64,000 bases of DNA, from NCBI RefSeq assembly GCF_029211265.1, contig NZ_JARGEL010000014.1:21279-85278 (forward strand), in the 5' to 3' direction. The translations under genes and the position numbers were made by a program. Below, one piece after another: positions 31,518 to 42,389 of the stretch. How positions within the stretch are numbered: the first letter of the stretch is position 1; each line of letters opens with the position of its first letter. The DNA is from Extensimonas soli (GTDB lineage: Bacteria > Pseudomonadota > Gammaproteobacteria > Burkholderiales > Burkholderiaceae_C). Under the pieces are notes generated by a model. It was not told the origin of the DNA and made no database searches. It saw nothing but the letters and a program-made list of their open reading frames with translations.

Positions 31518-32750
31518 ATGGAGCGCGATGAGCTTGCCGCCTGGCTGCGCCTGAGCGTGACGCCGGGCGTGGGGCGCACTGCGGCGCGCAGGCTGCTTGC
31601 GGCCTTCGGCCTGCCGCAGGCGGTGTTCGCGCAGTCGGTGCAGACGCTCGAGCGCTGCGTGAGCCCGGCGCAGGCGCGCGCGCTGCACACGCTGCCCGAA
31701 GGCTTCGAGGACTTGTGTGCGCGCACTTGGGACTGGCTGCATGCGGCGGACGCTGGGCCAGCCCAAGGATCCCAAGGCCCTGCGCATGCGCTCCTGAGCA
31801 TGGCCGACGCCGCGTACCCGCGCACGCTGCTCGACACCGAAGACCCGCCGCTGCTGCTGTACGCACTCGGGCCCGCCCAAGTGCTGCAGGGCGACCCGTT
31901 CGCCCAGGGTCGCTGCCTGGCCATGGTGGGCAGCCGCAACCCCACAGCGCAAGGCGCAGACAACGCGCACCAGTTTGCCCGCGCGCTGCACACCGCGGGC
32001 CTGTGCATCGTCTCGGGCCTGGCGCTGGGCATTGACGCGGCAGCGCACGAGGGCGCCCTCGACAGCGCCGCCGCGGCAGGAGCGCAAGCCAGACCATGGC
32101 CCGCCACCATCGCCGTCGTCGGCACGGGGCTGGACCGCGTCTATCCGCGCCGCAACCTCGAACTGGCGCGGCGCATCGCGGCGCAGGGCCTGATCGTGAG
32201 CGAATACCCACTGGGCACGCCCCCGCTCACCGCCCACTTTCCGCAGCGCAACCGCATCATCGCGGGGCTGTCGCTGGGCACGCTGGTCGTCGAGGCCGCG
32301 CCGGCTTCGGGCTCGCTGATCACGGCGCGACTCGCGGCCGAGCAGGGGCGCGAGGTGTTTGCCATTCCCGGCTCCATCCATGCGCCGCAGTCGCGCGGCT
32401 GCCATGCGTTGATACGCCAGGGCGCCAAGCTTGTCGAAAGCGCGCAGGACGTGCTCGAGGAGCTGCGCCTGCCCGGCGCGGCGGCGCCCGCCCAGGCGCA
32501 GCTGGCCCCGGATGCGCCCGCGCCTGCACCGGGCACCGCGCCAGGTGCGGCCCGCGCCGCAGCACCTGCCGAGGCGCCCGAAAGCCCCTTGTTGCAGGCG
32601 CTGGGCTTCGACCCCATCGGACTCGACGCGCTGCTCGCGCGCACCGGCCTGGACGCGGCCACGCTGCAGGTGCAATTGCTCGAGCTCGAACTCGCGGGCA
32701 GCGTGGCGCGCCTGCCCGGCGGGCTGTTCCAGCGTACAGGGCGTGCTTGA
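31518..32750 (+). CDS. dprA: DNA-processing protein DprA
   Basis: Binds incoming single-stranded DNA and loads RecA during natural transformation. 410 residues: N-terminal helix-hairpin region (LAAWLRLSVTPGVGRTAARR), Rossmann-like core with VGSRNPTAQGADNAHQFARA, VSGLALGIDAAAHEGAL, YPLGTPPLTAHFPQRNRIIA and EQGREVFAIPGSIHAPQSRG, an Ala/Pro linker and a C-terminal winged helix (about 355-400). 43 bp behind the LysM gene, probably one transcript. Consistent with, but not proof of, competence. Confidence 0.94.
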   Translation: MERDELAAWLRLSVTPGVGRTAARRLLAAFGLPQAVFAQSVQTLERCVSPAQARALHTLPEGFEDLCARTWDWLHAADAGPAQGSQGPAHALLSMADAAYPRTLLDTEDPPLLLYALGPAQVLQGDPFAQGRCLAMVGSRNPTAQGADNAHQFARALHTAGLCIVSGLALGIDAAAHEGALDSAAAAGAQARPWPATIAVVGTGLDRVYPRRNLELARRIAAQGLIVSEYPLGTPPLTAHFPQRNRIIAGLSLGTLVVEAAPASGSLITARLAAEQGREVFAIPGSIHAPQSRGCHALIRQGAKLVESAQDVLEELRLPGAAAPAQAQLAPDAPAPAPGTAPGAARAAAPAEAPESPLLQALGFDPIGLDALLARTGLDAATLQVQLLELELAGSVARLPGGLFQRTGRA

Positions 32751-32880
32751 GAGGCTGAGCCGGCACGGGCGGTGCTGGCGCAGGGCCATCCGGCTTTGTT
32801 GGACAATGCAGGGTTTTCCGCCGACGGCCACCGGCGGTGTTTTCCTCGGCAAAACGACTTTTTCTCACCGCAAACACACC

Positions 32881-33654
32881 ATGAGTGCATTCCACGAAGA
32901 GCGCGTGCTCAGCGTCCACCACTGGACCGACCGATTGTTCAGCTTCACCACCACGCGCGATTCGGCGCTGCGGTTTTCCAACGGCCACTTCACGATGATC
33001 GGCTTGCTCGTCGAGGGCAAGCCGCTGCTGCGCGCCTACAGCATCGTGAGTCCGAATTACGAAGAGCACCTGGAGTTTTTGAGCATCAAGGTGCCCGACG
33101 GCCCGCTGACCTCGCGCCTGCAGCACATCCAGGTGGGCGACAGCATCATCGTGGGCAAAAAGCCCACGGGCACGCTGCTCATAGACTACCTGCTGCCGGC
33201 CAAGCGCCTGTACCTGCTCTCCACGGGCACAGGGCTGGCGCCGTTCATGAGCATCATCCGCGACCCGGCCACCTACGAAAAGTTTGCCGAGGTGGTGCTC
33301 GTGCACGGCGTGCGTCTGGTGTCCGAGCTGGCCTACCACGAGTACCTCACGCAGGAGCTGCCGCAGCATGAAATCCTCGGGGAGATGGTGCGTGCGCAGC
33401 TGCGCTACTACCCCACAGTGACGCGCGAGCCCTTTGTAAACCAGGGCCGTATCAACGACCTGATCGACAGCGGCAAGCTGTTTGCCGACCTCGGCGTGCC
33501 GCCGCTGGACCCGCAGGTGGACCGCGCCATGCTCTGCGGCAGCCCGGCCATGCTGGCCTCGCTCAAAACCATTCTCGAAGCGCGGGGCTTCAAGGAAGGC
33601 AGCACCACGACGCCCGGCGACTTCGTGGTCGAGCGCGCCTTCGTGGACAAGTGA
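32881..33654 (+). CDS. fpr: Ferredoxin/flavodoxin-NADP reductase
   Basis: Transfers electrons between NADPH and ferredoxin or flavodoxin. 257 residues with FAD-binding RAYSIVSPNYEEHLEFLSIK, the NADP site STGTGLAPFMSIIRDP and the typical Fpr C-terminus (GDFVVERAFVDK). Length and ends are typical of the bacterial subclass. The short leader has a GACAAT -10-like box at 32802-32807. The nearest plausible electron partner in the window, the fused ferredoxin oxidoreductase at 55 kb, is far away. Confidence 0.95.
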   Translation: MSAFHEERVLSVHHWTDRLFSFTTTRDSALRFSNGHFTMIGLLVEGKPLLRAYSIVSPNYEEHLEFLSIKVPDGPLTSRLQHIQVGDSIIVGKKPTGTLLIDYLLPAKRLYLLSTGTGLAPFMSIIRDPATYEKFAEVVLVHGVRLVSELAYHEYLTQELPQHEILGEMVRAQLRYYPTVTREPFVNQGRINDLIDSGKLFADLGVPPLDPQVDRAMLCGSPAMLASLKTILEARGFKEGSTTTPGDFVVERAFVDK

Positions 33655-33713
33655 CACGCCGCGCGGCGCATGGCAGCCCCTACGCGCTCGCGGTTCCCCA
33701 GTCCGAAGGGCTC

Positions 33714-34538
33714 CTACTGCGGGTACTGCGGCGCCGGCGCGGGCTCGTTGCCGACGAGGCGAAAGCCCCGGCCTTCGAGCACCACGGGCGCGCCTACGGG
33801 TACGGACTGGGCGCGCTGGAAGTAGCGCACCGAGCCGTCGTCCATGCGCACGCGCACTTCATAGACCGTCTCGGTGCGGCTGCGTTTTTCTATGGTATTG
33901 CCCAGGTAGCCGCCCCCTACGGCGCCGGCCACGGTGGCGAGCGCGCGCCCCGTGCCGCCGCCCACCTGGTTGCCCAGCACCCCGCCGAGCACGCCGCCCG
34001 CCACGGCACCGACGCCGCTGGTAGGTGCGGACTTCTGGATGGCCCGCACCGACTCGACGCGGCCGCAGACCGCGCACACGGGCGCGACAGGGGTCACGGG
34101 CTGTGGCGCCTGCGCCACCGGCTGGGGCGCCGCAGCCGGTGCAGTGGTGGTGGCGGTAGTGCCTGCACGCGGCGCGACCGCATGCGGGCGCGCGGGCCGT
34201 GCCGGCGCGGGCGCATGGAGCGGCGCGTTGGTCGCCGCCGGCGCGGCACCTGCGGCAGTTTGTGCTGCTAGCGTTTCAGGAGCTTGCTGCGCCGGTTGAT
34301 TCTGCGTCTGGGGCGCTTTTTCTTCTATGACTTCGGATTCCGGCGTGCGCGCCGCGACCTCGGCTTGCTGCGCTTGTTCTTGTGAGGCGGCCTTGTGCTG
34401 CTGTGCGATCAGCGTGCCGCCCAGCGCAAGCACGGCCAGCGTGAGCGCACCTACCGCGCCCCACAGCCATTTGAGGGTCGATGATGGGGCCGGCGCAGCA
34501 GGCTGCTGCGCATCGGCCGTGGAAGAAAACGTGTTCAT
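33714..34538 (-). CDS. Glycine-zipper (rickettsia 17-kDa-like) membrane protein
   Basis: A 274-residue protein with an N-terminal transmembrane segment (LKWLWGAVGALTLAVLALGG), a long Gln/Ala/Pro-rich middle (about 45-165) and a C-terminal glycine-zipper 2TM domain (GVGAVAGGVLGGVLGNQVGG, ATVAGAVGGGYLGNTIEKRS) followed by YEVRVRMDDGSVRYFQRAQS. The family is related to SlyB/17-kDa surface antigens in the cell envelope. A cysteine pair (PVCAVCGRVES) precedes the zipper. The function is unknown. Start 34538 was chosen for the membrane anchor. Confidence 0.8.
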   Translation of the reverse strand: MNTFSSTADAQQPAAPAPSSTLKWLWGAVGALTLAVLALGGTLIAQQHKAASQEQAQQAEVAARTPESEVIEEKAPQTQNQPAQQAPETLAAQTAAGAAPAATNAPLHAPAPARPARPHAVAPRAGTTATTTAPAAAPQPVAQAPQPVTPVAPVCAVCGRVESVRAIQKSAPTSGVGAVAGGVLGGVLGNQVGGGTGRALATVAGAVGGGYLGNTIEKRSRTETVYEVRVRMDDGSVRYFQRAQSVPVGAPVVLEGRGFRLVGNEPAPAPQYPQ

Positions 34539-34647
34539 GGGCTTTTCTCCTCTCGCATGAAACAAGACCAACTGGGGTTTGGAGTCAAGCTTAACGATTA
34601 CAAGGGGCGCAGGTTTGGCCTGTTTGTAAATGCAGTGACAAATACGG

Positions 34648-34678
34648 AAAAAGTAGGCTGGGTTGAAACCCAGCCTAC
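34648..34678 (-). terminator. Terminator of metH
   Basis: GTAGGCTGGGTT (34653-34664) and AACCCAGCCTAC (34667-34678) form a perfect 12-bp stem. On the minus strand the stem is followed by five T residues (34648-34652). It lies 30 bp after the metH stop. Confidence 0.8.
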
Positions 34679-34707
34679 CCTGCGCGCACTGGCAAGCGAC
34701 GACAAGG

Positions 34708-37521
<2,814 letters not shown>

Positions 37522-37550
37522 GGAAAAGACTCACCTGAAAAAGCCAAAGC

Positions 37551-37627
37551 AGGTGAGCGTCGTTGGGCAGGATAGGACAGCACGCCAAGCCTGACCGGCC
37601 GCGGGCCGGCTGCAACGCTCCTTGGCG
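37551..37627 (-). promoter_or_regulatory. SAH riboswitch of metH
   Basis: On the minus strand the leader contains GCCAAGGAGCGTTGCAGCCG, a GC-rich hairpin CCGGCC-CGC-GGCCGG, TCAGGCTTGGC, a variable loop and CAACGACGCTCACCT. This follows the S-adenosylhomocysteine riboswitch: P1 (GCCAAG with CTTGGC), P2 (CCGGCC/GGCCGG), and a pseudoknot GAGCGT (37615-37620) with ACGCTC (37555-37560) preceded by AACG, and the conserved CAGGCT. The class occurs upstream of ahcY and metH-type genes. An anti-Shine-Dalgarno hairpin overlaps the 3' strand (37531-37556), suggesting a translational ON switch. Confidence 0.85.
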
Positions 37628-37638
37628 GCAAGGGGGCG

Positions 37639-37644
37639 ATTTTA
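37639..37644 (-). promoter_or_regulatory. Possible -10 box of metH
   Basis: On the minus strand TAAAAT lies about 12 bp before the first base of the riboswitch, so transcription would start right at the aptamer. No clear -35 box. Confidence 0.45.
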
Positions 37645-37693
37645 CGGGGGCGGGCGTGAGCTGGGCGGGCTTGTGGCAGGCGCCAGCTCGGGC

Positions 37694-38149
37694 TCAGCGC
37701 GCCGCCACCGGCAGGCCGAACAGGTGGTCGAACACCCAGGTGAAGACGAAGGTGTAGACCAGAAAAAACAGCAGCAGCCCGAAGTCCATCACAAGCGCCT
37801 GCCACAAGCTCACGCCAAACCACCAGGCGAGCAGCGGCACCAGCACGAGCGACAGCCCCGCCTCGAAGCCCATGGCGTGCGCCACGCGCCGCGCCAGGCT
37901 GCGCCCGCGCAGGCGCTGGCGGCGCTCCCAGCGCTCGAACAGCGTGTTGAAGAGCAGGTTCCACACGATGGCGATCACCGAGCACACGAGCGAGATCACG
38001 CCCGAATGCACCGCGCCCTGCCCCGTGGCCCACATGAAGCCCAGCGCCGACACGGCAATCGCGATGGCCTCGTACGCGGCAACGAAAATCACGCGCCGCC
38101 AAGGCCCTTGCAAAGAGCACAGCAGCGGCGCCGCAGGTGAATGTGGCAT
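37694..38149 (-). CDS. PACE-family efflux transporter
   Basis: A 151-residue inner-membrane protein with four transmembrane segments in two repeated halves (WRRVIFVAAYEAIAIAVSAL ... SVIAIVWNLLFNTLFERWER; RVAHAMGFEAGLSLVLVPLL ... YTFVFTWVFDHLF). This is the bacterial transmembrane pair of the proteobacterial antimicrobial compound efflux family (AceI-like), known for exporting chlorhexidine, acriflavine or polyamines. The conserved Glu in the first segment (AAYEAIAI) is present. The start at 38149 gives the family length. 172 bp separate it from metH. Confidence 0.88.
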   Translation of the reverse strand: MPHSPAAPLLCSLQGPWRRVIFVAAYEAIAIAVSALGFMWATGQGAVHSGVISLVCSVIAIVWNLLFNTLFERWERRQRLRGRSLARRVAHAMGFEAGLSLVLVPLLAWWFGVSLWQALVMDFGLLLFFLVYTFVFTWVFDHLFGLPVAAR

Positions 38150-38308
38150 GGGGCGAGACTGTAACCCTTGCCGACGCACGCCATGCGCGCGGTGGTGACG
38201 ACCGCCTGGATTGGATGGTTTTTGCTCTTTTTAGAGGAGCTACTAGTGGGCGTTCATTAATGGCCAGGAGGTGAAAACATCACTTGCTTTTTGCTATGTA
38301 AAAAATAG

Positions 38309-39409
38309 TTATCGGTGCAACCGCGCCGCCACGTCGGGCCACTGCGCCGCGAGTTGCTCGTGCGCGCTGCGCCAGCCGATGTCGATGATCTCCTCGACGC
38401 GGTCGAACTCCATGAAGCGCACCGCGCCCAGCGGCGGCTGGATCAGGATGTCGGGCGGGTCTTGCTGCAGACTGGCTTCGGTGATGCGCGCCTGCATGAT
38501 GTAGAGCGAACCCAGCAGCACCTCGAAGATGCCGGGCAGCGGCTCCTGCGGCGTGCGGCGCAGCCAGGCGCTGACTTGCGCGAACATGGGGCTTTCTTGG
38601 GTGCGCAGGCTGTCGAGCAGGCGCGTGAGGATGGGCGCGAGCATGGGCGTGGGCGTAGTGTCGCTGGTTTTGCCGTGGCCGCCATTGCCCTCGCCGTTCG
38701 TGGCTGCGCCGTTGCCCTCGGCGCCATTGCCGTTCGTGCCGCTCCCATGCGTGCCATTCCCATGCGCGCCATTCCCATTCACGCCCCGGCCCTTTGCCGC
38801 CACGCGGTTGCGCCGGCTGCTCACGATGTCGTGGTTCAGGTCCACCGCGATCACCACCTCGGCGCCCAGCGCACGCGCCACGCTCACGGGCACGGGGTTG
38901 ACCAGGCCGCCATCGACGAGCAGGCGGCCGTTGCTGCGCACCGGCGTGACGATGCCGGGCACGGCGATGCTTGCGCGCACGGCCTCGGTCAAGTCGCCGC
39001 TGCGCGCCACCACCTCGGCGCCGGTCTCCCAGTCGGTGGCCACGGCGGCAAAGGGCAGCGCCAGGTCTTCGATCAGCGCGCCGGGCACGTGGGCGCGCAC
39101 GAACTCGGCCACGCGCTGGCCGTCGATCAGCCCCGCGCGTGGAAACACCGGGTCGAGCAGCGCGACGATGCCCGCCCAGTCGAGCTTGCGCAGCCGTTCG
39201 GCCATGCGCTCGATCTTGCCCGACGCATAGACCGCGCCGACCACCGCGCCCATGCTCGTGCCCGCGACGCAGTGCACGGCGATGCCGGCCTCCTGCAGCG
39301 CGCGCAGCACGCCGATGTGCGCGAGCCCGCGCGCCGAGCCGCTGCCCAGCGCCACGCCGACGCGCGGCGGGGGGGCGTGGGGGGTGGGGGTGGGTGCTGG
39401 TGACGGCAT
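38309..39409 (-). CDS. Patatin-like phospholipase (RssA-type)
   Basis: A 366-residue lipid hydrolase of the patatin family: oxyanion loop GSGSARGLAHIG (22-33), nucleophile elbow GTSMG with Ser52, and the Asp166 of DGG. The layout resembles NTE/RssA-type proteins. It has a 40-residue low-complexity tract of Asn, Gly, His and Thr (about 209-247), encoded by 15-bp tandem repeats, between the catalytic domain and a C-terminal helical part. ATG at 39409 chosen because the catalytic domain follows after a short Pro-rich leader. Not part of an evident operon. Confidence 0.9.
   Translation of the reverse strand: MPSPAPTPTPHAPPPRVGVALGSGSARGLAHIGVLRALQEAGIAVHCVAGTSMGAVVGAVYASGKIERMAERLRKLDWAGIVALLDPVFPRAGLIDGQRVAEFVRAHVPGALIEDLALPFAAVATDWETGAEVVARSGDLTEAVRASIAVPGIVTPVRSNGRLLVDGGLVNPVPVSVARALGAEVVIAVDLNHDIVSSRRNRVAAKGRGVNGNGAHGNGTHGSGTNGNGAEGNGAATNGEGNGGHGKTSDTTPTPMLAPILTRLLDSLRTQESPMFAQVSAWLRRTPQEPLPGIFEVLLGSLYIMQARITEASLQQDPPDILIQPPLGAVRFMEFDRVEEIIDIGWRSAHEQLAAQWPDVAARLHR
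38679..38795 (-). repeat. 15-bp minisatellite inside the patatin gene
   Basis: The plus strand shows repeated units such as CCATTCCCATGCGCG and CCATTGCCGTTCGTG, encoding (GNGxHGNGT)-type residues. Copies are imperfect. A length-variable region in strains is likely. Confidence 0.65.
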
Positions 39410-39573
39410 GGGCTTTTTCCTGGGTTCGGCGAGGTCGTAGTGTGACGCACATCCTGCGTTTGGCGTGCACAGGTTCTCAGCGATCCTCCGGGCGTCTTGG
39501 TTGGGTGCGCGGCAGGCAATGCGGCCCGGCTTCGCCCAACACCCCCACCCGAGCAAGGCGTACCCTGGCTGCC

Positions 39574-39579
39574 CATAAT
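39574..39579 (+). promoter_or_regulatory. Possible -10 box before flavin reductase gene
   Basis: CATAAT lies 40 bp before the start codon. No clear -35 box at the standard distance. Confidence 0.25.
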
Positions 39580-39618
39580 GGCGGCCGCGTTGCTCCATCC
39601 GCCGTGACCTGACGACCC

Positions 39619-40140
39619 ATGTCCCAACTGCTGCCCCGCCCCGTGCAGGCCCGTGCGCCGGCCTTTTCGTCGCGCGAATTCCGTGCGGCGCTGGGCATGT
39701 TTGCCACCGGCGTGACCATCGTCACGGCACGTGGAGCCGGGGGTGAGTTGGTCGGGCTGACGGCGAGCTCGTTCAACTCGGTGTCGCTGGCGCCGCCGCT
39801 GGTGCTCTGGAGCCTGGCGCATGCGGCCTCGGTGCTGCCGGCCTTCATGACCGGCTCGCACTACGCGATCCATGTGCTTGCGGCCGACCAGCGCGACCTG
39901 GCCGAACGCTTTGCGCAGCGCGGCGTCGATCGCTGGGCGGGCGTGCCGCACACCCCCGGCGTGGCCGGTGCGCCCATCATTGCGGGCGCGGCGGCGGTGT
40001 TCGAATGCTTCAACCGCAGCCAGTACGCCGAGGGCGACCACACCATCTTCGTCGGTGAGGTCGAGCACTGCGCGCACCGCCCCGGCACGCCGCCGCTGCT
40101 CTACCACGGCGGGCGCTTTTACACCGAGCACCCGCTGTGA
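39619..40140 (+). CDS. Flavin reductase family protein
   Basis: A 173-residue flavoprotein of the FMN-binding split-barrel family: SSREFRAALGMFATGVTIVT, GLTASSFNSVSLAPPLVLWS, SHYAIHVLAADQRDLAERFA and GDHTIFVGEVEHC are signatures of FMN reductases that supply reduced flavin to monooxygenases (HpaC-like). No monooxygenase is nearby, so the partner is unknown. It is separated from the divergent patatin gene by 209 bp and followed by a family A element. Confidence 0.88.
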   Translation: MSQLLPRPVQARAPAFSSREFRAALGMFATGVTIVTARGAGGELVGLTASSFNSVSLAPPLVLWSLAHAASVLPAFMTGSHYAIHVLAADQRDLAERFAQRGVDRWAGVPHTPGVAGAPIIAGAAAVFECFNRSQYAEGDHTIFVGEVEHCAHRPGTPPLLYHGGRFYTEHPL

Positions 40141-40150
40141 TGCTCTTTTC

Positions 40151-40326
40151 AACCCAGATTGTTCATTAGGCGGCGCTGCGCGCCTACGCAGGCGCTGACG
40201 GGCGGCTGCCGGTCATGTGGGCCGCCGCTTCGTCGTTCGTGGCACCACCACGAACTCCTCAGCAGCGATCAAACTACCTTGCCACCCACCTTGCCATGGC
40301 CCCGCGTCTTCATGAAGCATCTGGGT
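40151..40326 (+). repeat. Family A element, copy 3
   Basis: About 176 bp beginning AACCCAGATTGTTCATTAGG and ending AAGCATCTGGGT. The interior matches copy 1 along its length. The right TIR is degraded. TCAA occurs on both sides of the CCCAG...CTGGG core. Confidence 0.85.
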
Positions 40327-40327
40327 C

Positions 40328-40400
40328 AAACGCTCTTATAAAAAGAGCTGCTTGCGCAAGCTGGATGCGCTCAATAGCCGTTTTTTATTGAAAAATGTGC
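40328..40400 (+). repeat. Family E element after minE
   Basis: TATAAAAAGAGCTGCTTGCG then CAAGCTGGATGCGCTCAATA and GCCGTTTTTTATTG, with the exact core AGCTGCTTGCGC at 40346-40357. It fills the stretch between family A copy 3 and the minE stop. It also forms a small hairpin (CTTGCGCAAG) and a T-run. Confidence 0.65.
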
Positions 40401-40405
40401 ACGCT

Positions 40406-40672
40406 TCAGCGCCCGGCTTCTGGCAGCTCGATCTTCACTTCGAGCACTTCAAGGTTGTCCTGGCGTTCGAGGTGAACCTTGATGTCGTTCGGGTCAATAG
40501 CCACGTATTTGGAGATGACGGCCACCAGTTCGCGCTGCAGCGCGGGCAGGTAGTCGGGCTGGCCGGCGTTGCGGCCGCTGCGCTCGTGCGCGAGGATGAT
40601 TTGCAGGCGCTCTTTGGCGACGGTGGCCGTCTTCTTTTTCTCGCCGAGCAGAAAGGACAGAAAAGAGGCCAT
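40406..40672 (-). CDS. minE: Cell division topological factor MinE
   Basis: An 88-residue protein that stimulates MinD ATPase and drives the pole-to-pole oscillation of MinCD. The N-terminal [20 protein letters not shown] is the membrane/MinD-binding segment; the C-terminal topological-specificity domain ([20 protein letters not shown]) is typical. It starts 3 bp after the minD stop; the order is minC-minD-minE. Confidence 0.96.
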   Translation of the reverse strand: MASFLSFLLGEKKKTATVAKERLQIILAHERSGRNAGQPDYLPALQRELVAVISKYVAIDPNDIKVHLERQDNLEVLEVKIELPEAGR

Positions 40673-40675
40673 GGC

Positions 40676-41491
40676 TCAGCGGCCCCCGAACAGGCGCTTG
40701 AAAAAGCCGGGCTTTTCGGCTTCGACGAAGCGCAGCGGTTTTTCTTCGCCCAGAAAGCGCGCGACCACGTCTTTGTACGCCTCGGCCACGTCCGTGTCCT
40801 GCAGGTGGATCGCCGGGAGGCCCTGGTTGGACGCCTGCAGCACGGCTTCGGACTCTGGGATCACGCCGATGAGCTTGATGCGCAGGATGTCCTGGATGTC
40901 TTCGAGCGAGAGCATCTGCCCGTCCTGCACGCGGCTGGGGTTGTAGCGCGTGATGAGCAGGTGCTCCTTGACGGGCTCGGTGCCTTCGATGGCGCGCCGG
41001 GTCTTGCTGCCCAGCATGCCCAGGATGCGGTCGGAGTCGCGCACCGAGGAGACTTCGGGGTTGGTCACGAGCAGCGCCTCGTCGGCGAAGTGCATGGCCA
41101 TGAGCGCGCCGGTTTCTATGCCCGCGGGCGAGTCGCAGACGATGTATTCAAAGCCCATGTCGGCCAGGTCTTTGAGCACCTTTTCGACGCCTTCGAGCGT
41201 GAGCGCGTCCTTGTCGCGCGTCTGGCTCGCGGCGAGGATGAACAGGTTGTCGCACTGCTTGTCCTTGATCAGCGCCTGGTTCAGGTTGGCCTCGCCGTGG
41301 ATCACGTTGATCAGGTCATAGACCACGCGGCGCTCGCAGCCCATGATGAGGTCGAGGTTGCGCAGGCCGACGTCGAAGTCGATCACTGCGGTCTTGTGGC
41401 CGCGCAGCGCGAGGCCGGAGGCAAAGCTGGCACTGGTGGTGGTTTTGCCCACGCCACCTTTGCCGGAAGTCACGACGACGATTTTGGCCAT
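40676..41491 (-). CDS. minD: Septum site-determining ATPase MinD
   Basis: Membrane-associated ParA-type ATPase that recruits MinC to the membrane. 271 residues: deviant Walker A SGKGGVGKTTTSASFASGLA, VIDFDVGLRNLDL, DSPAGIE, and the C-terminal amphipathic membrane-targeting helix (KPGFFKRLFGGR). ATG at 41491 fits the family N-terminus (MAKIVVVTSGKGG). Second gene of minCDE, 59 bp after minC. Confidence 0.97.
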   Translation of the reverse strand: MAKIVVVTSGKGGVGKTTTSASFASGLALRGHKTAVIDFDVGLRNLDLIMGCERRVVYDLINVIHGEANLNQALIKDKQCDNLFILAASQTRDKDALTLEGVEKVLKDLADMGFEYIVCDSPAGIETGALMAMHFADEALLVTNPEVSSVRDSDRILGMLGSKTRRAIEGTEPVKEHLLITRYNPSRVQDGQMLSLEDIQDILRIKLIGVIPESEAVLQASNQGLPAIHLQDTDVAEAYKDVVARFLGEEKPLRFVEAEKPGFFKRLFGGR

Positions 41492-41550
41492 GTGTTGCAA
41501 AGTCCCTGAGGGATGAGGAGGTGAATGAGTATCAGAGCCGTGAATGGTAA

Positions 41551-42300
41551 TCACAGCGGCTCGACGAGCAGCTTTTCGCCTGCGAGGCGCACCTGCGCGG
41601 GCTTGCCCAGTACCTGCGCGGGCAGGGCCGTTTCGGTGGTGCGGTAGATGCCGGCAATCGAGACGAGTTGTGGCTCCATGCAGGTGCTGAAGATGCGCGC
41701 CTCGGTGTTGCCGCGCGCGCCCGCGATGGCGCGCCCGCGCAGCGGCGCATAGACGTGTACGTTGCCGTCGGCGATCACCTCGGCGCCGAAGCTCACCACC
41801 GACAGCACCACGAGGTCGGCGCCGCGCGCATAGACCTGCTGGCCCGAGCGCAGCGGCTTGTCGATCACCACGGCGGCCGCGCCGGGCCCGGGCACTTCGC
41901 GCACCACCTCGCGCACCACTTCGACTTCGCGCACGAGGGTTTGCGGGGCGGAGCGTTCACGCGCCGCTGGGGCATCGGGCGCGGCCACCAGGCCCGCAGC
42001 GTGCGCTGCTGCCATCTGCGCAGGGCTGCCGCCGCGCACGGCCACGGGTTGCGTGCGGTGCTGACGCAGCAGGGTGCCGAGCGCCGCAAAATCGACGGCC
42101 GCGTCGCTCTCGCGCAGCGCGGTCAGGTCGATCAGCACCGGGTCGTGGTCGAAAAAACCAGGATCGGCGGCCAGGCGCGCGGCGAGCTCGGCTGCGACCT
42201 GCGCCAGATCGGCCGTTTTGAGCAGCACCGCCACCACGGGCAGCGAGGCGCTTTTGAGTTCAAAGCTGGCGCGGGCCGCGCCCGGGGAGTCCATGGACAT
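41551..42300 (-). CDS. minC: Septum site-determining protein MinC
   Basis: Inhibits FtsZ polymerisation away from mid-cell. 249 residues with an N-terminal MinC_N domain (ASFELKSASLPVVAVLLKTA, LIDLTALRE), a variable linker containing repeated VREV units (about 125-140) and the C-terminal beta-helix (LRSGQQVYARGADLVVLSVV, YAPLRGRAIAGARGNTEARI). The start is either 42300 or two codons later. First gene of minCDE. Confidence 0.95.
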   Translation of the reverse strand: MSMDSPGAARASFELKSASLPVVAVLLKTADLAQVAAELAARLAADPGFFDHDPVLIDLTALRESDAAVDFAALGTLLRQHRTQPVAVRGGSPAQMAAAHAAGLVAAPDAPAARERSAPQTLVREVEVVREVVREVPGPGAAAVVIDKPLRSGQQVYARGADLVVLSVVSFGAEVIADGNVHVYAPLRGRAIAGARGNTEARIFSTCMEPQLVSIAGIYRTTETALPAQVLGKPAQVRLAGEKLLVEPL

Positions 42301-42389
42301 GGGTGGTGCTGTGTCGAGGAAAAGCACTGTGCACCCGAAAAGCACAGGCGCAGCAGAGCCGGCGAGTGTAATGTGCGCGGGCGGGTCCC

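Noticed and set aside
38679..38795. CRISPR-like short repeats
   Set aside because: Units are contiguous 15-bp tandem repeats in frame within a gene, without spacers.
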